Assembly (NCBI GenBank): GCA_947396885.1
Contig: OX377202.1
Span: 67,490,643-67,554,642, forward strand
From: Heligmosomoides polygyrus polygyrus
Lineage: Eukaryota; Nematoda; Chromadorea; Rhabditida; Heligmosomidae
Direction of reading: 5' to 3'
Length of the DNA stretch: 64,000 nt
Positions 56,301 through 64,000 of this stretch are shown here, in pieces. The notes beneath the pieces are model-generated. The model was not told the DNA's origin. It saw only the letters and a list, made by a program, of their open reading frames with translations, and made no database searches. Each line of letters begins with the position of its first letter. The stretch's first letter is position 1. Position numbers and translations under genes: made by a program.

Positions 56301-59114
56301 GAGGCTATGCGCCGCCAAGATTTAGAACACGTGTACTTTACGTCGTATAACGTGCTTCCGGATTCAGCAAACGTGCACAGGCGTTACTCAACATGCGACG
56401 GGATTCTGAAGACGTGTAATAGGCTTCGAGCAACATCTGTTGGCGTTCAGAAGGCATGTCATAGTGTGACAAGCTTCGTGCAAAGAACGAGCGCGTGTTT
56501 GTCTGTCGCGCGTATGTATATTTATTGTGCGAGTTATCTAATGTGGAGCTACATAAAAGGATGAACAACTACAGAAATGGATCGAGTATTATTGCCATCG
56601 GACAGCAAACGGTATCGACGGATTTTATTTATGCTTCTGCAGATGAGGCACTTTAGAGTGGAACTCTCACGATCCTGCATAATAAGGGAGAACATATGTA
56701 TTTGTCGGCCCTTCTGTTTCTCGCAAGGAGCACAGCAGTGAAGCTTTTCGCCTAGTAAACCAGTTTCGACTTGCAGTGGGCTCAAGAGGAATGAAGACCA
56801 CCGAGATAACCGGGCGCTGAAGAAATTCTGGCCCAGATTTGGGTTAAAATTGAAAAACTTACACGAATTTGGTTTGAAGTGAGCGCGGCAAAATGAGCAG
56901 CGCTAGCAGCGCTAGTTGCTTGGAGACTACGTACCCCCGACCTCTCATTCGAACTCGTACGTGGGTTACTAGGCAACAAATTTTTGCCATTTTTGGAACA
57001 TTTTGTGGTCCATTGTGTACCTTGTTAGTGCCCTACAGAACTGTATAGGTCTTGTTGAGAATCGGGCAAGTTCACAGACGTTCCTTGTAGACGTGCTCCA
57101 GAGCGTCGACAGGCTTCATAAGAACGTTTCTGAAGGTCGTACCATATCATTTCCTTTTATTCTAGACTGTAAACAGGTGTTTTGTCATTGGGGCTTGAGA
57201 GCGAGGCCCCCCTCCGGACGTTTGGCGTCCGCTAAGCCAAGCGACAAATTAACTTTTGTTCCTCTCCAAGATGTGAAAGCGATTAAACTCATTGCTTCGT
57301 GCGAAACATTATCTCTCGGCTAATAGATGAACGTTTTTGGTATATTTTGCCTGTTTTGACGATCGTTATATACCATTTTCAGTTGAAATTCAACGTTTTT
57401 CAAATCAAATTCAACGTTTTTCAAATCAAATTCAACGTTTTTCAAATCAAATTCAACGTTTTTCAAATCAAATTCAACGTTTTTCAAATCAAATTCAACG
57501 TTTTTCAAATCATTTTCAACGACCTTTGAGTCAAATTTCACGTCTTCTTTGCACATTGTTCGTTTCAATGATTACTTCTTCTCAGAAAATTCCAACATGT
57601 CAAAAAGGGTATCCAACGAAAATTTGAACTATTTCTCCTTTTCTACTACTAGAATGTTAGAAAATTAGAACTGAACGCTCTCCAACGCTATAATATAATA
57701 TAATATAATAATGTAATATATAATATAATGGGAGGAAATTAGCCGAGAGATTCTACTAGGATTAATTTCTAGATTCTAGTAGAATTAATTTTTAAGGAAG
57801 ATAATTATAACTGAAGGCTATCCAACGAAAATTAGAGCTATTTGGTCTTCTCTACTATTAGAACTGTCAGAAAATTAGAACGATTTTTTAAAGGAAGAAA
57901 ATTAAAACTATTTCGCCTTCTCTACTAATTAGGACTATTTCGCCTTGTCTTCTTCTTCGCCTTCTCAACCATTCCGCCTTTTCGTTTCTACGAATTAATA
58001 ATGCTTCGTGCAGTGGTCCCATTGACACCAGCAATCTGAGGAGCTTCGCGTGTGGTCCTTCCGTTGACGAACACCAGCTTGACCAAGATCTGCTTCTGAC
58101 TCTGAGACACTTGACTGTATCGGCCGTGTCACTGGCTTTGTTGAACGTCTTGTTGATCGTTGCTTATGTTGCCCGCAAACTTGGCAAATCGCCCAATGAA
58201 AGGAAAGAGTGAAGGGATCCGTCTATATGATACGGGAAACATTCCCGAAGAACGTTGAATTTGATCTGAAAAACGTTGAATTTCATTTGAAAAACGTTGA
58301 ATTTGATTTCAGAAACGTTGAATTTGGTTTGAAAGACGTTGAATTCTAACTGAAAGTTGTATATCTTCCGAGTTCGCTCCACTACTGTTTTGTGTACCAG
58401 CGATCCTGGCCTGCATGTCCTTCTAGTCTTTTCTTCCTGACGATCTTGAAACGTTTCAGATCAGAGCAGGAAAGTGTCTCATTCCTTCAGCGCAGATCAT
58501 GCCAGGAATAGAAATCTAGAAGCTCTTGTGGCTTTTGAAATTCTACCACTGCTTCTGGCTTCATACTTTTCATGATCAAGGGAATAGGCCTGCACAGAGA
58601 CATTTTAGGATGGAAGATCCTCTTGATCACACAGGGGCTTTAAGCGGCACAACAATACCGATCTGGCGGTAGATCTTCTATAAAACAGTGTCGCTATAAA
58701 TTCCTTTTATCAACATTTGTTTTTACTCCTGTTGTATACTTCAATTAAACAACTGCCGAATGACGGTTGCTTTGTGAGAAACTTCAGGGCCCAAAGCTAC
58801 CCACTAGCGTCTAGGCTTGACGTCGTAGTCTGCATGGAAAGGCAACTATGTTTCAGGACGGTCCAGTGTTCACAATGCGAATCGTTTTCCCTGTAGTCAG
58901 CTGCTTCCTATCTTATGTTAATGTCTGGATGACTCTGTCGCTAAACGATGATATTAGGAGAAAGATACTAATCATGCTTGGCTTCCAGAAGCCACGCCAT
59001 CAGGTGAGTCCAAGTGTTGTGAACTTATTTGGACGTTTTCAGTATGAGATCCAGCGGGAAGCGTCTCCCGTCGATGTCTCGCTGTGGGTAGATGCGTGTG
59101 TGCTTGAGTCATAG
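47082..59114 (+). CDS. Serpentine chemoreceptor (7TM GPCR, probably nematode class Srv), six exons identified
   Basis: Joined exons 47082-47303, 47354-47500, 53909-54018, 54083-54194, 58857-59003 and 59043-59114 give one frame with consistent phases and TTTCAG-type acceptors and GT donors at each junction. The product spans TM2 to TM7 and a short C-terminal tail (about 270 residues). The TM3 end has LSFQRYISMC, TM4 has HRWTLPILHWALP followed by SVENLEVIAQKRD, TM6 starts RECRLYVQMLGLF, and TM7 reads SCFLSYVNVWMTLSLNDDIR. Such receptors detect chemical cues at the membrane of sensory neurons. The TM1 exon is not found and may lie beyond RTE copy 4 or be lost. The class is assigned from pattern memory. 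No stop interrupts the exons. Confidence 0.75.
47354..47500 (+). CDS. Chemoreceptor exon: TM4
   Basis: Acceptor gagattcag ends at 47353 after a 50-bp intron; donor ACA|gtaagc at 47500. 49 codons, phase 0, starting VINASHRWTLPILHWALP. Confidence 0.8.
47505..48155. other. Intron sequence, nothing recognised
   Basis: First part of the 6.4-kb chemoreceptor intron. No repeat or ORF recognised. Confidence 0.4.
48159..48367. mobile_element. MITE with about 60-bp TIRs, possibly Tc1/mariner type
   Basis: gcaattattttattttgctt and the following about 40 bp at 48159-48220 are the reverse complement of about 48308-48367, almost without mismatch. A TA lies on each side (48157-48158, 48368-48369), compatible with TA target duplication. 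Non-coding; lies in the chemoreceptor intron. Confidence 0.75.
48699..49214 (+). pseudogene. Possible piggyBac-like remnant (terminus plus acidic N-terminal ORF)
   Basis: TTAACACGCTGACGACCGCG opens the segment, followed by GC-rich gcgcgtcggg and ccgcgcgtactgcgcgcg. An ORF at 48891-49214 (107 codons) has an acidic stretch SIVDDNELNESFDDLLLDSD after codon 40, which resembles the acidic N-termini of piggyBac transposases. No DDD catalytic region is present. The assignment rests on the TTAA start and composition only. Confidence 0.35.
49320..49560. repeat. Diverged dispersed repeat blocks
   Basis: atcagattcgtgaccggcac followed by ctcaaataaccc and gagtttggacaaagg is a copy of the motif also seen near 4938, 16215, 53205 and 54915. 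A second partial copy (catcttaaataat...gtaaagtttggacgaag) starts near 49497. Confidence 0.6.
49740..50330. other. Region downstream of the Penelope-like ORF
   Basis: Contains two overlapping minus-strand ORFs (49736-49945 and 49864-50148) of unknown nature. It may be part of the Penelope-like element's terminal repeat region, but no repeat copy is visible at the other end to test this. Confidence 0.3.
50334..50359 (-). ncRNA. Hammerhead-ribozyme-like core motif (partial)
   Basis: The minus strand reads CTGAAGA, then A, stem GGCG-GTTA-CGCC, then GAAACG. This fits the C-U-G-A-N-G-A / stem II / G-A-A-A core of a hammerhead ribozyme, as found in the terminal repeats of Penelope-like elements. 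Stems I and III could not be drawn convincingly, so it may be a remnant. It lies about 200 bp 3' of the Penelope-like ORF on the same strand. Confidence 0.35.
50566..52404 (-). CDS. Penelope-like element protein: reverse transcriptase + GIY-YIG endonuclease
   Basis: Open from 52404 to the stop at 50566 (612 codons); no ATG begins the family-like part, so the N-terminus is probably truncated. Numbering from codon TTG 52350: SDKGSEFVVLP (12-22) is the conserved pre-RT block. FDVTSLYTNVS (163-173) is motif A, GLAMGQRLAPVLAIAYIS (227-244) motif B, and CRYIDDCLIV (259-268) motif C with the catalytic YIDD. A Cys cluster (454, 456, 461, 464, 472) precedes GTVYLITC...EEYVGETGR (477-495), the GIY-YIG nuclease, followed by HRLRSHCG and NPAINRKGE. 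In this family the nuclease nicks the target and the RT copies the RNA. It sits antisense in a chemoreceptor intron. The open frame suggests recent insertion. Confidence 0.9.
   Translation of the reverse strand, partial: TIFSVRVDQRRGLREIRNLTASRAIKVGVSDKGSEFVVLPQELDRSVTILHLQDSTVHCQSTPEEFSKQFRRLNRKWVEVAKSANLPRSITARLKCEHPVCPVLYVLNKTHKLPPGGALSDPSLYKVGPIISGIGGPADRISWLLNLVLTQLLRSHLPNTSALLDKLRETNVEDTCVMESFDVTSLYTNVSKGDAIQAVHEILVEHEVQLVLFGLNIAQIMVLIDECLQCKIFKWSKQYYRQVRGLAMGQRLAPVLAIAYISKIERPVMERRPLLYCRYIDDCLIVCPTQSEMDACFELLNHQAEHIKLTREKPTSHWLPFLNVEICLSRNTFQTRWYRKPSNKNVLVYYRSAHPYSTKRAIVRNMFQTAALVSSNSEFKSSSREIASRIALSNGYVAHNMPKGRQPRAPARIHRAQLRGQIAFTVPFISDALSAQVRECVRKADLGDIVRVVEVPPANLKAQLVRNRLYDCACETPSCVVCPFGREGDCRVSGTVYLITCIECKEEYVGETGRPLWVKVKEHMDGLNRCKVSTPLGEHRLRSHCGAVVGVAVTILSREVDIAARKALEALWIAFKNPAINRKGERVAITQELAPFADLCGLDPGERQPEGR
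52530..53804. mobile_element. Long-TIR element with TTA target duplication (1275 bp)
   Basis: It begins ccaggatactatctcaacgg and ends with its complement. TTA flanks both sides (52527-52529, 53805-53807). Arms of about 390 bp pair through tatcatatag/gataaacacgg regions near 52855 and 53475. The interior has another inverted block containing gaccctgcctggaccaccct. ORFs in the arms (for example 53474-53791) are mirrored and look incidental. Fragments occur at 14689 and 16118. The 3-bp TTA suggests a PIF/Harbinger-mobilised non-autonomous element. Inserted in the chemoreceptor intron 120 bp upstream of the Penelope-like ORF. Confidence 0.8.
53909..54018 (+). CDS. Chemoreceptor exon: TM5
   Basis: Acceptor tgtttcag ends at 53908. 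LCTSMTAFFVSITFLLCSLC is TM5, followed by YGGILRFLMRNRYSTS. The donor is placed at GT 54019 because the 2-base overhang fits the next exon; GT at 54017 is an alternative. Confidence 0.7.
54083..54194 (+). CDS. Chemoreceptor exon: TM6
   Basis: Acceptor gtattttag ends at 54082 (64-bp intron); donor AAT|gtaagt at 54194. ALKRECRLYVQMLGLFVAFL and LILVYNVLQFVF form TM6. Ends in phase 0, matching the TM7 exon. Confidence 0.8.
54550..54700. repeat. Dispersed repeat with a 16-bp perfect hairpin
   Basis: Related to 5925-6110. gacggtttgcgacgga (54661-54676), loop tttt, and its exact complement (54681-54696) form a stable hairpin. Confidence 0.6.
54705..57360. other. Intron sequence, mostly unrecognised
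   Basis: Within the 4.7-kb chemoreceptor intron. 54910-54990 is a diverged copy of the dispersed motif. 55210-55270 and 55640-55710 are GC-rich. No ORF with recognisable similarity. Confidence 0.35.
57365..58372. mobile_element. Fold-back element with 21-bp tandem repeats in both arms
   Basis: The left arm has six 21-bp units ttcaacgtttttcaaatcaaa (57389-57514). The right arm has five complementary units at 21-bp spacing (cgttgaa at 58253, 58274, 58295, 58316, 58337). Outside them atata.ca..ttcagtt sequences also pair. The core carries a (TATAA)n tract (57689-57729) and a minus-strand helix-turn-helix remnant. This architecture is like that of fold-back DNA transposons. Lies in a chemoreceptor intron. 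Confidence 0.7.
57988..58130 (-). pseudogene. Helix-turn-helix fragment of a transposase-like protein
   Basis: The minus strand reads YSQVSQSQKQILVKLVFVNG, RTTREAPQIAGVNGTTARS, IINS, stop, KRKGGM. The spacing fits a DNA-binding HTH at the N-terminus of Tc1/pogo-like transposases (pattern ...IA..LG...TTV..II..Y...G). No catalytic domain follows within the element. Confidence 0.45.
58375..58855. other. Intron sequence, nothing recognised
   Basis: End of the chemoreceptor intron; it closes with ggcaactatgtttcag. Confidence 0.4.
58857..59003 (+). CDS. Chemoreceptor exon: TM7
   Basis: Acceptor atgtttcag ends at 58856; donor CAG|gtgagt at 59003. 49 codons, phase 0 on both sides: DGPVFTMRIVFPVVSCFLSY, then VNVWMTLSLNDDIRRKILI. 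Confidence 0.8.
59043..59114 (+). CDS. Chemoreceptor exon: C-terminal tail
   Basis: Acceptor cgttttcag at 59042 after a 39-bp intron; YEIQREASPVDVSLW leads to TAG at 59112-59114. The intron length is a multiple of three and is open, so retention would add 13 residues. Confidence 0.5.
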   Translation, partial: YEIQREASPVDVSLWVDACVLES

Positions 59115-59119
59115 CTAGC

Positions 59120-60500
59120 AAACGTAAGCATGCACAGTTTTCCTCAGATTGTATAACATTAGCAGAAGTACACCCTGTCGCCAAATTAGAGTGTGCAGCG
59201 TGTTGACGTAAAATCCTACATTGCCTTCCCCCACTCTCTGATGGAACAATTAGAGCTAACAAGTAGTTCTTTCGTAGCGATTGTTTGAGAAGGTTCTAAT
59301 TGGAACATAGTCAGCTGAACTTCAGTAAATTATGAGAACGATACTGCATGGTAGAAGTGGGGTAATATAGAATTATTCACGAATGAACGGGACTTCTTAC
59401 CGAAAGATTGTATCCACTCCGGGCAGATGACCTGGTTAAGGAACAATGTACATTGCCTTCCGCACTGGCCTAATTGTACATCATCACATCATCTAGAGTA
59501 AACACACATTCAATTTACATTGAGGCCACACATTGACAGCGGATGTTGAGCTTTACCGATAGAGAGGCAGAAAGTGCGTACTCTTTGCCAATTTCTTAAT
59601 TACACAAAGCGAGTGTTCTTCGTAAGATTCCGATCCAACCTTGTTCAGTACTATCTTCGTTGCCGTTCCCTATGTAGATCCATCCTTGTGTCTTGAACGA
59701 TCAGGGCAGTCGACCTGAGCATTTATTTCAAATGAATGCAGCTGTCTGTTTTCTTGCTTGCTGCACAGCCCTCAATAGTATCCAAGAAGATAAAGCCCCT
59801 ACCATATGGAGCCTTTTCCAAGAGTACTGGAGCGGCGCCCGTCGCCGAGGACTCCAGTGTATTCGCACTGCTTAAGCCAAGTCGCTTCCATGCCACTGCT
59901 AACATCCCGAACTCCCTTCACAGCTAGATCATTCCTGAACTATCCTTGCTGCTCTACGTTTTTGATTACGCGTTGTTGCAGTTCAGAACGGCTACAGAGC
60001 ACTATTCAAGCTTGCAGTTGAGTTAGAATACATCGCCGTTTAATCGGTTGCGGGCCAGTTCCTACAAGTGCTGTCTATCGTAGTGGTTTATCCTCTTGAA
60101 TCTAACCTTGTAATACCCATCTATAACTGTTGAACACCTCTCCTCCCCTTTAAGTACTGAAATCGACTTTTCGTAACCGACTCCAGAACCATTGTGCGAA
60201 TACGAAACTAGCCAAAGTCATCAACGGCTTCTGCATTTGCAATCCGTACAGTCCTTTAAGTGATTTCGGTCCGCCTGGAATAGCGAAAGCTCAGCGGAAG
60301 TATGAGCTCAGCGAACGTTTTCCAATTTCCTTCAGGGACGCTTTGGAAACTCATAGGCTTCAGTAGTTGGTATCTAAACTAGAGGCAATGCTGTGCTAGA
60401 TTTAGTGTTATGCAGTCCCTCCAACTTGGTTCACATGTTGATGTCGGGCCATGTTTAGGTATTGTTGATCATGTAACAGTTACATTCATAGGCCTGAGTT
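59120..60500. other. No gene recognised
   Basis: Short ORFs only. The region is downstream of the chemoreceptor stop and could hold its 3' UTR, but no clear AATAAA was tied to it. Confidence 0.35.
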
Positions 60501-60503
60501 GTA

Positions 60504-60664
60504 GGCCTCTGTTATACTCCCGCGGGAGCATCCGCGGAAGAGCGGGTATCGCGCCGAGATCCCTCACCTGGCCAATCGCCGGGCCCCGCCACGCCCGCCG
60601 TCCGCGGTGCACCCGTAGTCCGCGGACGTTCCGCGGATGCTCCCGCGGGAGTATAACAGGGGCC
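60504..60664. mobile_element. GC-rich MITE (161 bp), same terminal motif as the one at 46470
   Basis: TIRs GGCCTCTGTTATACTCCCGC (left) and GGCCCCTGTTATACTCCCGC (complement of right) extend about 36 bp to ttccgcgga. Flanks are gta and ata, so a TWA duplication with one change is likely. GGCC..TGTTATACT is shared with the MITE at 46470. Confidence 0.75.
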
Positions 60665-60834
60665 ATAGTGGGCGCTCACTGGACACTCACTCTCACGAAG
60701 TAGAGTGGATTAAATACTTTAAAGCAGCCAACTATGGAGGAATTAGGGAACATCTGGCTGGTGTTGACTGGATGTAAATCTTGGGAAGTGTCGAGACGGT
60801 TGACGAAATATAAGAAACACTACTTTTGTTCTCT

Positions 60835-63800
60835 GGTGGCGATGTCAGTTCCTCCACGTGGTGCCACTGGAAACTGCTCGCTTTGTGAGTTAAGCAAAGC
60901 ACGGACACTCGAATGCAGGTGAAGGTGACAGGCCGGCCTACGAAGACCCATGTCACATCACATGGTGTATGATGAGTCATGTTTTTCGAGATTGTGCTAC
61001 GGCGTCCGCGGGAGCCGACGCGCACTCGCAGATCCCGGCGAGTGTGAAAAGTATGCGAGGGTCCCTGATGCGAGAACGGCATCGGGGGCCAACTGAGCTA
61101 GTCCGAAAATCCCGTAACGTAAGCAGGACCCGCGTAGCAACGCTGAATGTGGGTACGTTGACGGGCCGCTCGTGCGAGTTAGTTGAAGCACTGGAGCGTA
61201 GAAGAGTTGATCTCTGTGCGGTGCAGGAGACGAGGTGGTCCTGCCGCAAGTCAAGGGACAAAGGACGTGGCTTCAAGGCCGTTCTATGTGGAAGTCCCAG
61301 GACCACCAGTGGTGTCGGAATAATCGTCTCCAAACGATTTCGTGACTCAATTGTAAGTGTCGAACGCTATGACGATCGGTTGATGAAGATCGTTGTTGCC
61401 GCAAAGGAGCGAATCTATCACTTCTTCTCTGCGTATGCTCCGGTGAGTGGCTGCTCCGATCAAGCCAAGGAAGAGTTACGGAGCCTGCTTGATGAGAAGA
61501 CAGCAGAGGTACCGCCGAAAGATGTCATCATAGTCGCTGGTGACCCTAATGGGCACGTAGGTGCTGCGAAGGACGAGTACAGCTGTCATGGTGGTTTCGG
61601 ATACGGGTCTCGTAACGTCGATGGTGAGCGCATTCTTGAGTATGCGGAATCGCACAATCTCACCATTGTGAACACCGGTTCCCGAAAACGCGACTCCCAC
61701 CTCAGCTCATACTAGAGTGGGAGCTCCAAGTCTCAGATAGACTTTGTCCTTGTCGATCGCGACCGAAGCATTGTCACAGACGCGAAGATCGTGCCGTATG
61801 AGACGGTCGCCCCACAGCATCGACCGCTGGTCTGCATCTTTAAGATCACCCCTCCGAAAGTGCAGCAAGTTGATCGATGCGGTGCTGCGAGAATCAAATG
61901 GTGGCGAATGAAGGAGAAGGAAGCAGCTGTGATTTCCCGCGTACGGTTGCCGACAGTCACGACTGTCGACGAAACTTGGAAGAGAGCAACCGACGCGATG
62001 CACCAAGCTGCAAGGTTGGAACTCGGCATAACGAAGCCTGGACGACGCAAGGTCGACATGGTTTTGGACGGACGATGTGAAAGCGAAGGTTAGAGAGAAG
62101 AAATCGCTTTACCATGTGTTTCTCTGCGATAAAACTGCCGACAACTGGCCGAAGTATCAGAAGGTGAGGAAGGCTGCAAAGAAAGCCGTGGCTGTTGCGA
62201 AAGCCACTCATTATAGTGATGTCAACAAAAAGCTCGAGTTGATGGTGAGCGGTATTTGTACCGACTTGCTGAGACCCGCCATCGCCATACCGAGGATATT
62301 GAAAATTTCTTTGACATCAATGATGAGAGCGGCCATCTTCTGACAGACCGCAAAAAGGCGTTAAAGCGATGGCGTGAGTACTTTGAAGAAATTTCCACTA
62401 TGGAATTTCCTCACCCGGCTATCCCTTCTGTGGGTTTTGTTCACGGTCGCGTTCACAAGATCACCGTGGAGGAAACGGAAGCGGCTCTGAAGAAGATGAT
62501 GTCATGCAAGGCGACAGGACCGGATGATCTGGCAGCCGATGTTTGGAAGTCGAAGCTCTGGTATCCCTGAGTGGTTGACTGAGTTCTTCAACCAGGTAGT
62601 AAAGGAGAGGAAAGTGTTGACACAACAGTACGACGATTTGGAAGAAGAATTGCAGTCCTGCAGACTGCTCCAATTACCGTCCGATTCGCTTGCTTTCGCA
62701 CAACATGAAGATCTTCGAACGAATTGTCGATGGACGAATTCGGAACATCGTCAAGCTCTCCGACAACCAGTGCGGTTTTGTGTCTGGTTCTGGGACCATC
62801 GATGCTATACACGCCGCCCGCCTCCTGGTGGGGAAGCATCGCGAGAAACAGAGGCTGGTGCATATAACCTTTCTCGACTTGGAGAAGGCTTTCGACCGCG
62901 TACCGCGTGAGGTTATATGGTACGCCTTGCGACAACACAACGTACTTGACGAGCTCATAGAGTGGGTGCGGACGCTCTACTATTGCCCAAAGAGTAGAGT
63001 GCAAGCGGCGGCTGGAACCTCGATGGAGTTTCCCATCTCCGTTGGGGTGCACCAGGGATCTGCGCTTTCTCCACTCCTCTTTGTTGTCGTCATGGATGCC
63101 ATTACCAGAGATCTTCGGAAGCCTGTCCCATGGACATTGCTTTATGCTGATGACGTGATGGTCGCTTGCGAAGATAAGGATGATCTCGAGCGGCAGGTGC
63201 AAGCTTGGTGCGACCGCCAGGCGATGTTCGGACTCAAATTGAACGTCAAGAAGACCGAGTACCTAACGACTGACGTGAACGAGTCCGGCTCCATTAAGAT
63301 TGACGACATTGAGTTTTCACGCACTTCGGTGTTTAAATACCTGGGATGAGCAATAGCGTCTGACGGCGGTCTGATGGTTGAAGTGAACTCACGCGTGAGT
63401 GCAGCTTGGTCCAAGTGGCGTTCGCTGACTGGTGTGCTCTGCGATAGGAAGATACCAGAGCACATGAAGTCGAAGATTTACAGAGCTGTCGTGCGCCCGG
63501 TAGCGATGTACGGCGTTGAGTGTTGACCTGCGACTAAGGAAGTTGAAACGCGCCTCAGCGTCATGGAGACGAAGATGCTGCGCTGGACGGCTGGAGTCAC
63601 GCGCATGGACCGCATTCGAAATGATGCTATTCGGCAAAAGTTAGGTGTCGCGCCGATAGCCGACAAGATGCGCGAAGCTCGCTTGCGATGTTACGGCCAC
63701 GTTCTGCGTGGGAAAGAAGACAGCGTCCGCAAGATAGGCCTTGAGTTGGAAGTATATGGAAAGCGGCCTAGAGGACGCCCGAAGCAGCGTTGGTCCGATA

Positions 63801-63935
63801 CGTTACACACGGACATGAAAATAGCTGGTGTCCACCCTGATCAAGCGCAGGATCGGGAAAGGTGGCGTCGTAACACCAGAAGAGCGGACCCCGCGACGAT
63901 GCGGGACAAACGCTGAAGAATAATAAGAAGAATTT
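60835..63935 (+). mobile_element. RTE-clade retrotransposon, copy 5
   Basis: Starts GGTGGCGATGTCAGTTCC, as the other copies do, and ends with a short GAA/TAA tail (63912-63935). Length about 3.1 kb, full length. A convincing TSD was not found: ttttgttc before and ttttattc after match only loosely. Confidence 0.85.
60969..63916 (+). pseudogene. RTE ORF2, copy 5, with a few lesions
   Basis: The endonuclease is open to a TAG at 61713 (LNVGTLTG, VQETRWSC, SAYAPVS with V for Q, GDPNGHVG with P for L). Frame 61791-62093 continues with PQHRPL. A deletion near 62060 and another near 62240 shift the frame. 62256-62570 gives the pre-RT region. The RT is open at 62690-63349: NQCGFVSGSG, FLDLEKAFDRVPREV, GVHQGSALSPLLF, LLYADDVMVA. 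A TGA at 63347-63349, another near 63525, and the C-terminal piece 63563-63916 with GRPKQRW follow. Second best preserved after copy 3. Confidence 0.9.
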
Positions 63936-64000
63936 TATTCGAAGGTGGAATAAACTTCCAGTCTTCAAGCATGCAACTTCAATCATGGAAGTTGTCGATA
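63936..64000. other. Window end, nothing recognised
   Basis: Flank of RTE copy 5, non-coding. Confidence 0.4.

Noticed and set aside
57320..57627. Heptad-repeat protein (NVEFDLK)n or (FQIKFNV)n
   Set aside because: It is the translation of a 21-bp tandem repeat in a fold-back arm; the frame stays open only because 21 is a multiple of three.
60835..63950. ttttgttc / ttttattc as a TSD of RTE copy 5
   Set aside because: The matched blocks are not flush with the 5' end and differ; the similarity is weak and AT-rich.

Overview
The window looks like a repeat-rich chromosomal segment of a parasitic nematode, most likely a strongylid such as a hookworm. Supporting this are TTTCAG-type splice acceptors, introns of about 40-64 bp, a nematode-type serpentine chemoreceptor gene, RTE/CR1 retrotransposons and a DIRS/PAT-type tyrosine-recombinase retroelement. 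The species is inferred from sequence style only. Nothing prokaryotic is present (no operons, CRISPR or rRNA). There is one 200-base assembly gap of N at 35147-35346.

Layout. 1-5.6 kb: a large inverted (fold-back) repeat split by an RTE retrotransposon with a 16-bp target-site duplication (TSD). 6.5-7.7 kb: a Gypsy-like remnant (gag plus RNase H, RT missing). 7.9-9.7 and 14.0-14.2 kb: tRNA-derived sequences and two copies of a tRNA-derived SINE beside TA microsatellites. 10.4-12.8 kb: a long palindromic repeat. 13.5-14.0 kb: a MITE with TTA TSDs and two perfect palindromes. 15.3-16.0 kb: a decayed mariner split by a MITE. 17.1-20.1 kb: a second RTE copy with a TSD. 20.9-22.8 kb: gag and tyrosine recombinase of a DIRS/PAT-type element. 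23.0-35.1 kb: a pile of nested LINEs, including an almost full-length RTE copy inserted with a 19-bp TSD into a CR1-like element, and a CR1 copy that kept a 728-codon RT ORF but lost its endonuclease. 39.7-46.9 kb: more RTE copies, one split by another LINE (12-bp TSD) and by a MITE (TTA TSD). 60.8-63.9 kb: a fifth RTE copy.

The one convincing host gene is on the + strand at 47082-59114. Six exons with matching phases encode predicted TM2 to TM7 and the C-terminus of a serpentine chemoreceptor, probably class Srv. TM1 was not found. Two of its introns are kilobases long and packed with transposons. The larger one holds, in antisense, a Penelope-like element with an open RT plus GIY-YIG endonuclease ORF, and a 1.3-kb TTA-flanked inverted-repeat element. 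Another intron holds a fold-back element whose arms are 21-bp tandem repeats and whose core carries a transposase-like helix-turn-helix remnant.

Most reading frames are broken, so the window works mainly as a record of successive insertions. The order can be read from TSDs and interrupted reading frames: RTE into CR1, LINE into RTE, MITE into RTE, MITE into mariner. No defence or metabolic system was seen.
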